From the NCBI GenBank assembly GCA_964641965.1, contig CAZXLD010000037.1:1-49999 (forward strand): a stretch of DNA of 49,999 bases. Direction: 5' to 3'. Under the pieces are notes generated by a model. That model was not told where the DNA came from. It was given only the letters and a program-made list of their open reading frames with translations, and did no database searches. A program made the translations under genes and the position numbers. This stretch comes from JAJDFU01 sp964641965 (GTDB lineage: Bacteria; Bacteroidota; Bacteroidia; Chitinophagales; Saprospiraceae). Each line of letters begins with the position of its first letter. The first letter of the stretch is position 1. This document shows positions 1-10,373 of the stretch, in pieces.

Positions 1-3000
1 ACAACAGCAACTACGTTGAACTCATTGCGGACCCGGGTACTTCCCTGGATGGTGTGTTCTTGGTAGTGCTTTCGGGGGAATTCAATCCTGGTCAAGTTGA
101 TTTTGCCTTCGACCTGAGTAGTGTGACTTTGACGGACGGTTTGGCCTTGATCCGCAATGCAGGGCTATCCACAGAAATCCCTCAGACGGTAGAGAGTGGT
201 GATGATCTAGTGGATGATTTTGATTTCTTTGGTTCACCGAGCACCTTCTTATTAGTACAAGATTTCACGGGCAGTCAGGGCGATGACCTGGATGGCGACA
301 ACGATGGGGTGTTGGACACCGAGCCATGGACCACGGTAATCGATGGTGTATCGCTAACAGATGGTGACGATACAGAAGATCAAAACTACAGTGATGTAGT
401 GGTAGGACCTGCACCCGGGGATTTTACCCCAGCGGGTGTATTCCGCTTACCAAACCGGACCGGCGACTATCAGCAGTTATTTTTTGATGTATTGGGTGAC
501 GATACGCCTGGCGCTCTAAATACAACTCCACCAACCCCTGCTCCGGATGTAGCGCTCAATGAATTACGCATTTCTTCTCCCGGTAGCTCGGATAACAACA
601 GCAACTACGTTGAACTCATTGCGGACCCAGGTACTTCCCTGGATGGTGTTACGCTGGTAGTGCTTTCCGGCGAATTCAATCCAGGTCAGATTGATTTTGC
701 GTTCGACCTGAGTACTGTAACTTTGACGGACGGCTTGGCCTTGATCCGCAATGCAGGGCTATCTACGGAAATCCCTCAGACGGTAGCGAGTGGTGATGAT
801 CTGGTGGATGATTTTGACTTCTTTGGTTCACCGAGCACTTTCTTATTAGTGCAAGACTTCACAGGTAGCCAGGGTGATGATCTGGACCCCGATAACGATG
901 GGGTACTGGATACCGAGCCATGGAGTGTAGTTATTGATGGCGTTTCGTTGATCGATGGCGACGGCACTGAAGATCGCAATTACAGTGAGGTGGTGGTAGG
1001 ACCTGCCCCTGGTGACTTTACGCCTTCAGGTGTATTGCGCCAACCCAACCGGACTGGGGATTATGCACAACTGTTTTTTGATAACCTGACTGATGACACC
1101 CCAGGTGCCCTGAATCCGGACTTTGTACAAGACGTAGCTATCAATGAATTGCGCATCTCCTCTCCTGGTGGCTCAGATAATAACAGCAACTATGTAGAAC
1201 TAATAGCCGATGCGGGAACTGCCCTGACCAGGCTTTCTATAGTTGTTCTTTCTGGTGAGTTTGAACCCGGCCAGGTCGAATTTACCTTTGATTTGAACGA
1301 TGTGACACTGTCGGATGGCTTAGCCTTGATTCGGAATGCAGGGCTATCCACAGAAATTCCTCAGACCGTAGAGAGAGGTGATGATCTGGTAGCTGATTTT
1401 GATTTCTTTGGTTCACCAAGCACCTTCTTTTTGGTACAAGATTTTACCGGTAGCGCTGGCGATGACCTCGATACGAACAATGACGGGGTATTGGATATTG
1501 AGCCTTGGACGACAATTGTCGACGGGGTTTCTCTTGTCGATGGAGATGACAACACCGACTTCAGCTACAGCGATGTAGTGGTCGGCCCTGCCCCTAGTAA
1601 CTTTGCACCTGCAGGTGTAGCCCGTATTCCCAACCGAAATGGCTCCTTCGAACAGTTATTATTCGATACGTTTGCCGATGATACACCGGGAGCTGAAAAC
1701 GTCTTTGGAGAAGACATCATCACCTTTATACACGATATTCAGGGAACTGGATTGGAGAGCCCGAGAGAGGGTGAAGGGGTGACCATTGAAGGCATTGTGA
1801 TCGGAGACTTCCAGGGAACAAACAGACTGAGAGGCTTTTATGTCCAGGAGGAAGAAGCAGACTACGACGACAACGACCTCACCTCCGAGGGAATTTTCAT
1901 ATTTGAGGAAACTATATCCCTCGAAAATGTAAGTCTTGGAGATAAAGTAAAGGTAACCGGTACTGTCGATGAGCGCGATGGGTTGACCAGCCTCGTTAAT
2001 ATTGCTGAACTTGAGATTATCAGTTCCGGAGAATCCCTACCCTCTGAAATAGCGCTAACCCTGCCAGCGCCATCACTAAACTTCTTTGAGCGTTTCGAGG
2101 GTATGCGGGTACGATTTAACCAAACACTGTTTGGCGTTGATTACTTTAACTATGGCCGGTACGGGGAGGCGCGTCTATCAGCTAATCCGTTTCTGGAAAC
2201 AGCAACCAATGTCGAAGAGCCCGGCAGTCCGGCCTTTGTTGCAGCCAATGAATTCAACCTGCGCAATCAGATCAATCTGGATGATGATGCCGATCGCCGA
2301 AATGAGGTTGAGAATCGAACAGATGTGAAGTTCACCGTTAACAATGACGGTGTAACTGCTCCTAGAAGAGGAGCGGCAATTAAAGGAGGTGTAAGCGGAA
2401 TTGTGAGTGACGAGAACCGCGATCAGGAAACCGGTTTGGGCTTTGCTTCTTACATCCTTCGTCCGGTTAATCCAGACAATGTATTTTTTGTCGATAATCC
2501 CGGGTTGCCTTCTCAGCCACCATCTGTAGGTGGTCGCCTTACAGTAGCTTCTTACAATGTGTTGAATTACTTCACCACTTTTGGAAGTCGGGGCGCATCT
2601 GACGCTACGGAATTTGCGCGTCAGGGACAAAAACTGGCGGCCTCTTTTGTCAAATTGGATGCCGACATTGTAGGACTCCAGGAAATGGAGAATAACAACC
2701 TATCCGTTGCTTCTCTTGTGGACGTAATCAATGGATCAAACGGTTTCAATGCAGACATTTATGATTTCATTGCTACAGGTGCCATCAATCGTGGAGATGG
2801 GACAGGCGATGCCATCAAGGTCGGGATCATTTACAAGAAGGGAGTCGTAGAGCCGGTAGGTGGTTTCGAAGTGCTCAATAATGCTTTTGACCCCTTATTC
2901 TTTGATAATAGTAACCGGCCTATTCTGGCGCAAACCTTTAGGGAAGTCAGCTCTGGTGAAATTTTCACCGTGGCAGTAGCCCACCTGAAGTCCAAGGGAA

Positions 3001-5483
3001 GCGATTGCGCTGATAATGAGATTGCACCCGGTGTTTTTGATCCGGATACAGATGATGGACAGAGCAGCTGTAACCTGACCCGGGAAAGTGCCGCTAAGGT
3101 ATTCCTGGATTGGATCGATACAGACCCAACCGGTAGCAATGACCAGGACTTTTTATTCCTGGGAGACCTCAACTCGTATGCCAAGGAAGATCCGGTCACA
3201 GCCCTTGAAAATGGTGGCTTCGTGAATACGGTGGATGTATTCAATACGGGTTCCCGTGAACCTTACTCCTTTGTATTTGGAGGGCCGGAAGGAACTTTGG
3301 ACTACGGATTTGCAAATAACAGTCTATTTGGCCAAGTAACCGGTGCAGATATCTATCACATCAATGTTGATCTGGCTAGAGCACTTGATTACAATACCGT
3401 CAATCAACCCTTCTTTTTTAAGCCGGACGAATTCCGGTCTGCAGATCATGATCCGGTCTTGGTTGGACTAACGCTTGGTGATACGCCGACAGAAGGACCT
3501 CAGATTGCTGAACTACGCCTAACCGATAAAGACAATCAGGTGTTGATTAGCGATTTGACCGACGGTGCAATTATTAATTTGAATCAGATCGGCGATATTC
3601 CGGTAAACATTGAAGCCACGACACTGCCTGCTACGGTTGGTAGCGTGGTATTTAAGTTAGATGGTCCTGTCTCCAGAAACCAAACTGAGAACGTGGCTCC
3701 GTATTTCTTATTTGGAGATCGCGGTAACGGGTCTAATAATGCACGGAAGCTTCCGCTTGGATCGTATACCTTAACGGCAACTCCATTTACTGAGCGCAAC
3801 GGCCGTGGGGAAATGGGCACCCCTCAGACCATCCAATTTACAGTTGTGGAGGAGGTTACCAATCCAATGCCGGTTGCCGATTTGAAGGCTAGTCCGACTC
3901 CCGGCTCTAATCCGCTTTCCTTTGACTTTGACGCTTCAGGCTCAAGGCCAGGTATTCCTGACCAGGAAATCGTCTCTTATTTATTCGAATTTGGAGATGG
4001 TGAAAGCTTTGAGAGTAGTTCTCCATTCGCAACCTATATTTACGATGATACATTAGCAATTTTTACGGTATTCTTGACCGTAACGGATAATGAAGGTAAT
4101 ACTGACCAGGCCTTTACTCAGGTTAGGGTAGAAGGCGGATCAGACGGAGACCAAATTGTCAGCTTCCAGTTGACCGGAGACGACAATGACGATATTCTGG
4201 AAGATGTCCTAACGGATGGAGCTATTATTAATCTAGACGACTTTGATAACAACCAGGAGTTTAATTTCCGTGCCTTTACCAATCCCGAGGAGGTAGGAAG
4301 TGTCGTTTTTGAATTAAGCGGACCTCGTTCCAGAAGACAGACGGAAAATGTAGAGCCCTATTTCGCCTTTGGCGACTCTGGCAATGGGTCCAATAGTGCT
4401 CAATCCTTACCTGTGGGAAGTTACACTTTGACGGCTACGCCATTTGCAGATCGCAACGGGAACGGAGAGCAAGGATCTTCATTAACCATCAGCTTCACGG
4501 TCGTTGACGTGGCGGAAGCTCAACCAGTGGCCGTGTTGGAAGCTCAACCTGCCAGTGGCCCAGCGAACCTAACCGTAATGTTTGAGGCTTCCGGTTCACA
4601 GCCAAGCAGCAGTGACGGCTCGATTGTTTCTTTCTTCTTCGAATTCGGAGATGGGAATTCAACAGAGACAACAGCTGCTACAGTAAATTACGAGTATACG
4701 TCTCCCGGTACTTTTCTCGCATCTGTTACGGTTACTGATAACGCTGGAAAAACAGCCAAGGCATTCCGTTCTATAACGGTATTAGGTCAGCAAGATCAGG
4801 TGACTGGTTTGCAACTTACCGGACGAGAAAATAGTGAGGTATTAGTTGAAACCTTTGGCGATGGTGCGGTGATCAACTTAGCCGACTTCCCGAATAATCA
4901 GAAATTCAACATTCGGGCGTTTACCCTGCCGGAGGTAGTGGGTAGTGTCAATTTCCGGTTGACAGGTCCTCGTTCCCTGGATCGCACAGAGAATGGAGCT
5001 CCTTACTTTATGTTTGGAGATTCTGGCGATGGAATCAATTTCGCCGGCGACCTGCCAGTGGGTAATTATTCGCTCAAGGTTACTCCGTTTGAAGGCAAAA
5101 GTGCCCAAGGAACGGAAGGCACTCCACTATCTATCTTCTTTACGGTAATTGACGGGGCTCCGAATGCAGCAGTCGGCCAATTGGCGAGCATCGAAGCAAA
5201 CAGTTCTACTTCCGGTATCAAGTCTTTGGATTTCAGCCTGTTTCCAAACCCAACCAGTGATCGGGTGAATGTAGCGCTCGACAACTATCTTGGAAAAGAG
5301 GTTGATATTCGCCTAATGGACGGTACCGGCCGGTTGATTTGGCAGCAGCGTAATTTGAAAGTAGACTTACCGGTCTTTCCAATTCAACTTGGAGCATTGA
5401 ATCTGGCAAATGGCTTGTACTCGATTGCCATTGTTACGGAGGAAGGATTCAAGGCTAAGTCCTTGCAGATCGTAAGAAAATAA
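1..5483 (+). CDS. Giant secreted ExeM/NucH-type nuclease with T9SS tail (5' partial)
   Basis: The reading frame is already open at base 3, so the true start lies outside the window. Domains in order, by nucleotide: three lamin-tail-like repeats of about 195-198 residues (1-545, 546-1124, 1131-1703); an OB-like segment typical of ExeM/NucH nucleases (about 1710-2500); an endonuclease/exonuclease/phosphatase domain (about 2535-3475) with SYNVLNYF, GLQEMENN, GDLNSY and the terminal SADHDPV motif, so the metal-binding and catalytic residues look intact. Then come three copies of a module with the core GSVxFxLxGP...TENxxPYxxFGD (about 3500, 4150, 4800), alternating with two PKD domains (about 3862-4135 and 4525-4780). 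The end (5220-5480) is a T9SS type A signal beginning FSLFPNPTSD. It is probably an extracellular or surface-attached DNase/phosphodiesterase. Family assignment is firm; the substrate is inferred. Confidence 0.9.
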   Translation, partial: NSNYVELIADPGTSLDGVFLVVLSGEFNPGQVDFAFDLSSVTLTDGLALIRNAGLSTEIPQTVESGDDLVDDFDFFGSPSTFLLVQDFTGSQGDDLDGDNDGVLDTEPWTTVIDGVSLTDGDDTEDQNYSDVVVGPAPGDFTPAGVFRLPNRTGDYQQLFFDVLGDDTPGALNTTPPTPAPDVALNELRISSPGSSDNNSNYVELIADPGTSLDGVTLVVLSGEFNPGQIDFAFDLSTVTLTDGLALIRNAGLSTEIPQTVASGDDLVDDFDFFGSPSTFLLVQDFTGSQGDDLDPDNDGVLDTEPWSVVIDGVSLIDGDGTEDRNYSEVVVGPAPGDFTPSGVLRQPNRTGDYAQLFFDNLTDDTPGALNPDFVQDVAINELRISSPGGSDNNSNYVELIADAGTALTRLSIVVLSGEFEPGQVEFTFDLNDVTLSDGLALIRNAGLSTEIPQTVERGDDLVADFDFFGSPSTFFLVQDFTGSAGDDLDTNNDGVLDIEPWTTIVDGVSLVDGDDNTDFSYSDVVVGPAPSNFAPAGVARIPNRNGSFEQLLFDTFADDTPGAENVFGEDIITFIHDIQGTGLESPREGEGVTIEGIVIGDFQGTNRLRGFYVQEEEADYDDNDLTSEGIFIFEETISLENVSLGDKVKVTGTVDERDGLTSLVNIAELEIISSGESLPSEIALTLPAPSLNFFERFEGMRVRFNQTLFGVDYFNYGRYGEARLSANPFLETATNVEEPGSPAFVAANEFNLRNQINLDDDADRRNEVENRTDVKFTVNNDGVTAPRRGAAIKGGVSGIVSDENRDQETGLGFASYILRPVNPDNVFFVDNPGLPSQPPSVGGRLTVASYNVLNYFTTFGSRGASDATEFARQGQKLAASFVKLDADIVGLQEMENNNLSVASLVDVINGSNGFNADIYDFIATGAINRGDGTGDAIKVGIIYKKGVVEPVGGFEVLNNAFDPLFFDNSNRPILAQTFREVSSGEIFTVAVAHLKSKGSDCADNEIAPGVFDPDTDDGQSSCNLTRESAAKVFLDWIDTDPTGSNDQDFLFLGDLNSYAKEDPVTALENGGFVNTVDVFNTGSREPYSFVFGGPEGTLDYGFANNSLFGQVTGADIYHINVDLARALDYNTVNQPFFFKPDEFRSADHDPVLVGLTLGDTPTEGPQIAELRLTDKDNQVLISDLTDGAIINLNQIGDIPVNIEATTLPATVGSVVFKLDGPVSRNQTENVAPYFLFGDRGNGSNNARKLPLGSYTLTATPFTERNGRGEMGTPQTIQFTVVEEVTNPMPVADLKASPTPGSNPLSFDFDASGSRPGIPDQEIVSYLFEFGDGESFESSSPFATYIYDDTLAIFTVFLTVTDNEGNTDQAFTQVRVEGGSDGDQIVSFQLTGDDNDDILEDVLTDGAIINLDDFDNNQEFNFRAFTNPEEVGSVVFELSGPRSRRQTENVEPYFAFGDSGNGSNSAQSLPVGSYTLTATPFADRNGNGEQGSSLTISFTVVDVAEAQPVAVLEAQPASGPANLTVMFEASGSQPSSSDGSIVSFFFEFGDGNSTETTAATVNYEYTSPGTFLASVTVTDNAGKTAKAFRSITVLGQQDQVTGLQLTGRENSEVLVETFGDGAVINLADFPNNQKFNIRAFTLPEVVGSVNFRLTGPRSLDRTENGAPYFMFGDSGDGINFAGDLPVGNYSLKVTPFEGKSAQGTEGTPLSIFFTVIDGAPNAAVGQLASIEANSSTSGIKSLDFSLFPNPTSDRVNVALDNYLGKEVDIRLMDGTGRLIWQQRNLKVDLPVFPIQLGALNLANGLYSIAIVTEEGFKAKSLQIVRK

Positions 5484-5516
5484 GATCGTTTCCGTATAAT
5501 TTGATATTCCATTTTA

Positions 5517-5558
5517 AAAGCCCTTTTTCCAGCCTGGAAGAAGGGCTTTCCTTTTTTT
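5517..5558 (+). terminator. Rho-independent terminator after the first nuclease
   Basis: A 15-bp stem (5517-5531 with 5535-5549, one G-T wobble) closes a 3-base loop and is followed by a run of T from 5551. It lies 34 bases after the stop codon, so it separates the two nuclease genes into independent transcripts. Confidence 0.88.
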
Positions 5559-5683
5559 CTTAGCTATTTAATTTGCCTCAACGGACTGTATTTTCATGAC
5601 CGAACGAGTTTATTAAGTTTCCCTCGATATTTTGTTGCAAATTCTGCTCACTTTGAAAACGCGATCTAAAACCCAACTCAGTC

Positions 5684-8600
5684 ATGCCAAATAAGCTCCA
5701 TAGTCCGCATTTATCTTGTTTAGCCCCTCTAATTCGTTACACTTCTTTAATTCTTTCCTGCTATCTGACCTTCAGCCATTCTTTTTTGTTTGCTCAGGAC
5801 CTGATCCTTACCGGAGTCATGGATGGTACGCTTTCCGGCGGCACGCCCAAGGTGGTTGAATTATTTGCGCGGAACAGAATTTCCGACCTCAGTCTGTATG
5901 GTTTGGGTGGAGCCAACAATGGAGGAGGGAGTGATGGTGAAGAATTTTCTTTTCCCGCAGTCGAAGTGGAAGCTGGCACCTTTATTTACGTTGCAACTGA
6001 AGCGCCTAATTTTATCACTTTTTTCGGCTTTTCCCCTGATTATACTACCGGATCTTCCGGTGCCGCATCTCTTAATGGGGATGATGCGGTAGAATTATTC
6101 CTGAATGAGGAGGTCATTGATGTATTTGGTGAAATAAATGAAGACGGCACCGGCCAAGCCTGGGAATACACGGATGGATGGGCCTATCGGGTCAATGGAT
6201 CTGGGCCCGATGCCACAACATTTACGATTGAGCATTGGAGCTTCAGTGGGATAGATGCTCTGGACGATGAAACAGGCAATGATTCAGCCGCTAGCCCTTT
6301 TCCTATTGGTTCCTACCGGACAGGTCCTTTATTTGAAGAATCATTTGAAGTGAAGCCTGGTGTCAATTACACCCTTTCGGATCCTTTTGATGATGGAAAC
6401 TTTGATTTCTTTAATCGGTTTGCCGTTCCGGATCCTGAAAATGAGGCACGGGATGACTTTTCTTTCGGATGGGACTTGGAATTTGGAATCCTGGGGCAGG
6501 ATCATAATGGCGGCGAAGGAGATGCCACCCGAACAATCGCCCTGCCAAATATCGATATCGGAGGCTTGACCGACCTGGAGGTAGTAGTCGCTTTGGGAGC
6601 CCTTAATTCCGAACCGGAGTTCAGCAATTATGAGACCGAAGACGGAGACGGCATTCGGATTTTGGCACTGATCGATAGTGCAGCTGCTTTTCCGATCGGT
6701 GGATTTGCCCCGCGCGGGGGAGCGTCGGACCTATATCTGGATTCCGACCTGGATGGTGTAGGGGATGGACCCAATTTGACCACAACCTTAACGGACTTTT
6801 CGTTTCCATTACCTTTTCCCGGAAACACGCTCGCGATCCTTATCGAACTGACCACCACGGATAGTTTCGAGCCCCTGGCAGTGGATCATGTGCGAGTTCG
6901 GCGGATAAAGGATAACACGGATAAGGAGCCTGAAGAAACCTTCATTCATCTGGTTCAAGGAACCGGTCCATCTGTTACGAACCCAGGGGAGCCGGTCATC
7001 CTGTCCGGTATTGTTATCGGAGATTTTCAGGATACCAGTCAGCTCCGTGGCTTTTTTATACAAGAGGAGGATGGTGATGCGGATGATAACCCGGAGACCT
7101 CAGAAGGGCTGTTTGTGTTTTGCGGGAATTGCCTGGTGAAAGTCGATGTAGGGGATCGAGTGCGTGTCAGGGGTATCCCCCAGGAAAATGGAAACATGAG
7201 CGAATTAAATGCGGCTAATGGTACTATTGAGGTGGTTAGTTCCGGCAATAGCTTACCCACTCCTGTTACCCTGGAATTGCCGGCAGTTGGTTCGACCCGG
7301 GACCCGGCAACTTTTGAGCGGGTGGAAGGTATGTTGGTCCGTTTTAATCAACCATTAGCGATATCCGAATATTTTCAACTCGCCCGCTATGGGGAATTGG
7401 TTTTAACGCAAGGTGGGCGTCCATTTCAATTTACGCATAATAACGAGCCCAGTGTCGAAGGATTTGAAATCGCCCAGAGAGATCTGGCTGCTCGCAGAGT
7501 CATTTTGGATGATGACAACAACATTCAAAATGCGCCATTGCCGGATGGTGTGTTCTTCCATCCACAGCCCAACGGATTCGGTGTTGGGGATCAAGGGATA
7601 GACTTTTTTCGGGGCGGTGACCAGATTCGCGATTTGACCGGGATCATGCACTGGTCGGGAGCTGGATTTCGGGACACCGAAGCCTGGCGGATTCGACCTG
7701 TTACTACCCAATTTCCTATCCGCCTGGAGCTTGTAAACCGCAGGCAAAATACACCGGAAGCCATTCAGGGCAATATTCGGGTTTCAAGCTTCAACGTACT
7801 AAACTACTTTACCACATTGGATGCAAGAGGCAATCAGGCCGGGCCCATGGGCGAATCTCCCAGAGGGGCAAGTAGTGAAGACGAATTAAATCGGCAAACG
7901 ATCAAACTGGTAGAGGCTGTAAAAGGGATAGATGCAGACGTTATTGGTCTTACCGAATTGGAAAATAATGGGGACGAAGCTATTGGCAACCTGGTTCAGG
8001 CGCTGAATGCGGAGATGGGAGCCGATACCTACGCTTTTATTTCTACTGGCGTGATCGGTATAGATGTTATTACCACAGGCATAATCTACAAACCGGGTAA
8101 GGTGATCCCTAAGGGTAATACCGCCGTACTGGCAACAAATGCTTTTCTGGATCCGAACAATACCAATGACCAACGCAATCGGCCGACAGTTGCTCAGGCC
8201 TTTGAGGTAACTGAAACCAATAACCCGGATTTTGGAGAAGCCTTTGTAGTAGCTGTTAATCATTTTAAATCGAAAGGGCCTTCTGGAGTCAACGCCAATA
8301 CGCCGGATGGAGATCAAGGGGACGGTCAGGGTAATTGGAACGATACCCGGACTAAAGCTGCTCTGGAGCTCCTTGCGTGGTTGGCATCTGATCCTACAGA
8401 TTCAGGAGACCCGGACGTGATGATCATCGGGGATCTGAATGGATATCGAATGGAGGATCCACTTATGGCCTTGAAAGATGCCGGATATACAGACTTGGTG
8501 GAGGCCTTCGAAGGCGAGGGGGGGTATTCTTTTGTCTTTGACGGCCAAATCGGGTATTTGGATTACGCATTTGCCAACGCATCCCTATTGCCACAGGTGA

Positions 8601-9832
8601 CGGGAATTGATACCTGGCACATCAATTCCGATGAAGTCAATGTGTTCGACTACAACAATACCCTTCTGGATGGGGATGAAAACTTTTTTGAAGCCAAACC
8701 CACTGGAAATCCGCTGTTCGAGGAGAATCCATTTCGGAGTTCAGATCATGACCCGGTTATTATCGGAATGGATCTGCAAAGTGGTCCAGTACCGGTTACC
8801 TTTCGATTGATCGATGCAGAAAATGATCAGGAGATCGGACCGCTATCAGACGGAGATGTCATCGATGTTCGTACGTTACCATCTGAAGAATTGGGTATTC
8901 AATATGTTCCAACTCCTGGATTTTTTGGAAGTGTGGTATTTGAATTGGATGGCCCTATAAGCAGAACCAGAACGGAAAATTTTGCACCCTACTCCTTATT
9001 TGGGGACGATCCAGGAACGGGCAATTTTTATGGTCGTCGGATGCCCCCTGGCAGGTACACCTTAAAGGTGACGCCCTACAGTGCCCAGTTTTTGGAAGGG
9101 GAAAGAGGTAATCCAATAGAGCTATCCTTTACGGTTGCCTTTAATGCCCCAACCTCTCTGGAATTAAAATTGACAGGTGTTCAAAATGCCGATATTATTC
9201 TGGAGGATCTGGATAGTGGGTTGATCATCAATTCCGGGCTAGAGGAGTCTCGTTTTAACGTTGTAGCCGATTTTCAAGCGGAAGGAGTACGTAGTGTCAA
9301 ATTCAAGTTGGCTGGACCGCTTGCCGTTGAGCGTGTTGAAAATGTAGCGCCTTTTTTTCTTTTTGGAGACGATCCACAAGCTGACATTAACTATGCCAGG
9401 AATCTTCCGGACGGAGATTATCAGTTAGAAGTAACTGGTTTTACGGGAGCCAATGGGTCTGGCCTCGCTTTGGACCCGGAGGTTGTCCGATTTACTGTCC
9501 TATCAGCCCCTGAAGGCCAGGATATACGAGCGGGTTCAAGAGCTACCAATACTGGATTTTCGATACAAGGACCACTTCAAATAAGAGGATTCCCAAATCC
9601 GGCCAGCTCCCAAATCACATTGGAGGTATCGGGTGATTTGCAAGGGCGATTGTTGCTCAGTATTCATGATATGGCCGGTCGGCAGGTGCAAGCCATGAAT
9701 GTGCAGAAGGATATGGAGGTCCTACAGCAAACCATACCACTCGGCCAGTTGGCATCGGGTTTTTACATAGTCCGAGTCCAGATGCTGGATAATGGGCAGA
9801 ATTCGATACTCAAATTTCAAGTGAAGCAGTAG
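5684..9832 (+). CDS. Secreted ExeM/NucH-type nuclease, second paralogue, T9SS tail
   Basis: 1382 residues. The start follows a clear spacer, and residues 1-38 form a signal peptide ending SFLFAQ. Domains by nucleotide: lamin-tail-like N-domain (5800-6330); a beta-sandwich region (6330-6930); the OB-like segment starting FIHLVQGTG (about 6940-7760); an endonuclease/exonuclease/phosphatase domain (7778-8775) with SFNVLNYF, GLTELENN, IIGDLNGY and SSDHDPV, all catalytic positions present; two copies of the TENxxPYxxFGD module (about 8795-9145 and 9150-9515); a T9SS signal starting RGFPNPASS (about 9590 to the end). Unlike its upstream neighbour it has no PKD domains and one N-terminal domain rather than several. 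Predicted to be exported through the Sec and type IX systems and to cleave extracellular nucleic acid. Own transcript, since a terminator lies upstream. Confidence 0.9.
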   Translation: MPNKLHSPHLSCLAPLIRYTSLILSCYLTFSHSFLFAQDLILTGVMDGTLSGGTPKVVELFARNRISDLSLYGLGGANNGGGSDGEEFSFPAVEVEAGTFIYVATEAPNFITFFGFSPDYTTGSSGAASLNGDDAVELFLNEEVIDVFGEINEDGTGQAWEYTDGWAYRVNGSGPDATTFTIEHWSFSGIDALDDETGNDSAASPFPIGSYRTGPLFEESFEVKPGVNYTLSDPFDDGNFDFFNRFAVPDPENEARDDFSFGWDLEFGILGQDHNGGEGDATRTIALPNIDIGGLTDLEVVVALGALNSEPEFSNYETEDGDGIRILALIDSAAAFPIGGFAPRGGASDLYLDSDLDGVGDGPNLTTTLTDFSFPLPFPGNTLAILIELTTTDSFEPLAVDHVRVRRIKDNTDKEPEETFIHLVQGTGPSVTNPGEPVILSGIVIGDFQDTSQLRGFFIQEEDGDADDNPETSEGLFVFCGNCLVKVDVGDRVRVRGIPQENGNMSELNAANGTIEVVSSGNSLPTPVTLELPAVGSTRDPATFERVEGMLVRFNQPLAISEYFQLARYGELVLTQGGRPFQFTHNNEPSVEGFEIAQRDLAARRVILDDDNNIQNAPLPDGVFFHPQPNGFGVGDQGIDFFRGGDQIRDLTGIMHWSGAGFRDTEAWRIRPVTTQFPIRLELVNRRQNTPEAIQGNIRVSSFNVLNYFTTLDARGNQAGPMGESPRGASSEDELNRQTIKLVEAVKGIDADVIGLTELENNGDEAIGNLVQALNAEMGADTYAFISTGVIGIDVITTGIIYKPGKVIPKGNTAVLATNAFLDPNNTNDQRNRPTVAQAFEVTETNNPDFGEAFVVAVNHFKSKGPSGVNANTPDGDQGDGQGNWNDTRTKAALELLAWLASDPTDSGDPDVMIIGDLNGYRMEDPLMALKDAGYTDLVEAFEGEGGYSFVFDGQIGYLDYAFANASLLPQVTGIDTWHINSDEVNVFDYNNTLLDGDENFFEAKPTGNPLFEENPFRSSDHDPVIIGMDLQSGPVPVTFRLIDAENDQEIGPLSDGDVIDVRTLPSEELGIQYVPTPGFFGSVVFELDGPISRTRTENFAPYSLFGDDPGTGNFYGRRMPPGRYTLKVTPYSAQFLEGERGNPIELSFTVAFNAPTSLELKLTGVQNADIILEDLDSGLIINSGLEESRFNVVADFQAEGVRSVKFKLAGPLAVERVENVAPFFLFGDDPQADINYARNLPDGDYQLEVTGFTGANGSGLALDPEVVRFTVLSAPEGQDIRAGSRATNTGFSIQGPLQIRGFPNPASSQITLEVSGDLQGRLLLSIHDMAGRQVQAMNVQKDMEVLQQTIPLGQLASGFYIVRVQMLDNGQNSILKFQVKQ

Positions 9833-9881
9833 AAATGGCTGGTTATCATAGGCTTGATAAAGTTCAGACCTAGTTTGATTT

Positions 9882-10373
9882 TCACACCTCTTTGAACAAC
9901 GGATCTGATTTTCGAGTGGGAGTTATTTCTCGCACTGAGCAATATTGCTGGTGTCGTTCCTCAGCAGGCCAAAAGGTGGTAGCCTCTTCCAGTTCTGTAA
10001 ATACATGAAGGCCACGGGAAGAAAGTGAACCCAGAATTGTGGAGGCAAGTCTTTTTTGGGCTTCGGTTGTGTAAAAGATAGCTGAACGATATTGTCCACC
10101 CTTACCGCTTCGGTCAATAGTTGGATCATGCAGATTGAAAAAATATTTGACTAGCTTATCGAATGGAAGCAAGTTTGGGTTAAATACCACTTTCACCGTC
10201 TCCGCATGCCCGGTTTGCTTGGTACAGACCTGTTGATAGGTTGGATTGTCAACATGCCCGCCCATGAATCCGACTTGTGTCTCGCGAACTCCTTTAAGCT
10301 GGTTGAAAAAGAATTCTTTACTCCAAAAACAACCGGAGGCAAAATAGGCAACTGCCATCGTGTGTTGATCCAT
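9882..10373 (-). CDS. msrA: Peptide methionine-S-sulfoxide reductase
   Basis: Reduces the S-epimer of methionine sulfoxide in proteins and free methionine. I choose the ATG at 10373 (163 residues), which overlaps the stop of the upstream DUF2007 gene as TGATG, over the TTG one codon earlier. The active-site motif GCFW with its catalytic Cys lies at residues 13-16. The position after it is Ser where Gly is usual (GCFWSKE). The motifs GFMGGHVDNPTYQQVC, TGHAE and FFNLHDPT follow, and the conserved GxGGQYRSAIF segment is intact. The length is at the short end for the family. Probably the last gene of the minus-strand operon running from 18212; cytoplasmic because no signal peptide is visible. Confidence 0.93.
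   Translation of the reverse strand: MDQHTMAVAYFASGCFWSKEFFFNQLKGVRETQVGFMGGHVDNPTYQQVCTKQTGHAETVKVVFNPNLLPFDKLVKYFFNLHDPTIDRSGKGGQYRSAIFYTTEAQKRLASTILGSLSSRGLHVFTELEEATTFWPAEERHQQYCSVREITPTRKSDPLFKEV

Noticed and set aside
1..1703. Repeats at the window start as a CRISPR or satellite array
   Set aside because: Units of nearly 600 bases are coding, in frame and domain-sized, so they are protein repeats.
2178..2630. 150-codon minus-strand open frame inside the first nuclease
   Set aside because: It is antisense to a conserved OB-like/nuclease region with strong coding signal on the plus strand and shows no domain.
9843..9860. TTATCA/TGATAA inverted repeat between the convergent nuclease and msrA genes as a bidirectional terminator
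   Set aside because: The stem is only 6 A/T-rich pairs and there is no T run on either side.
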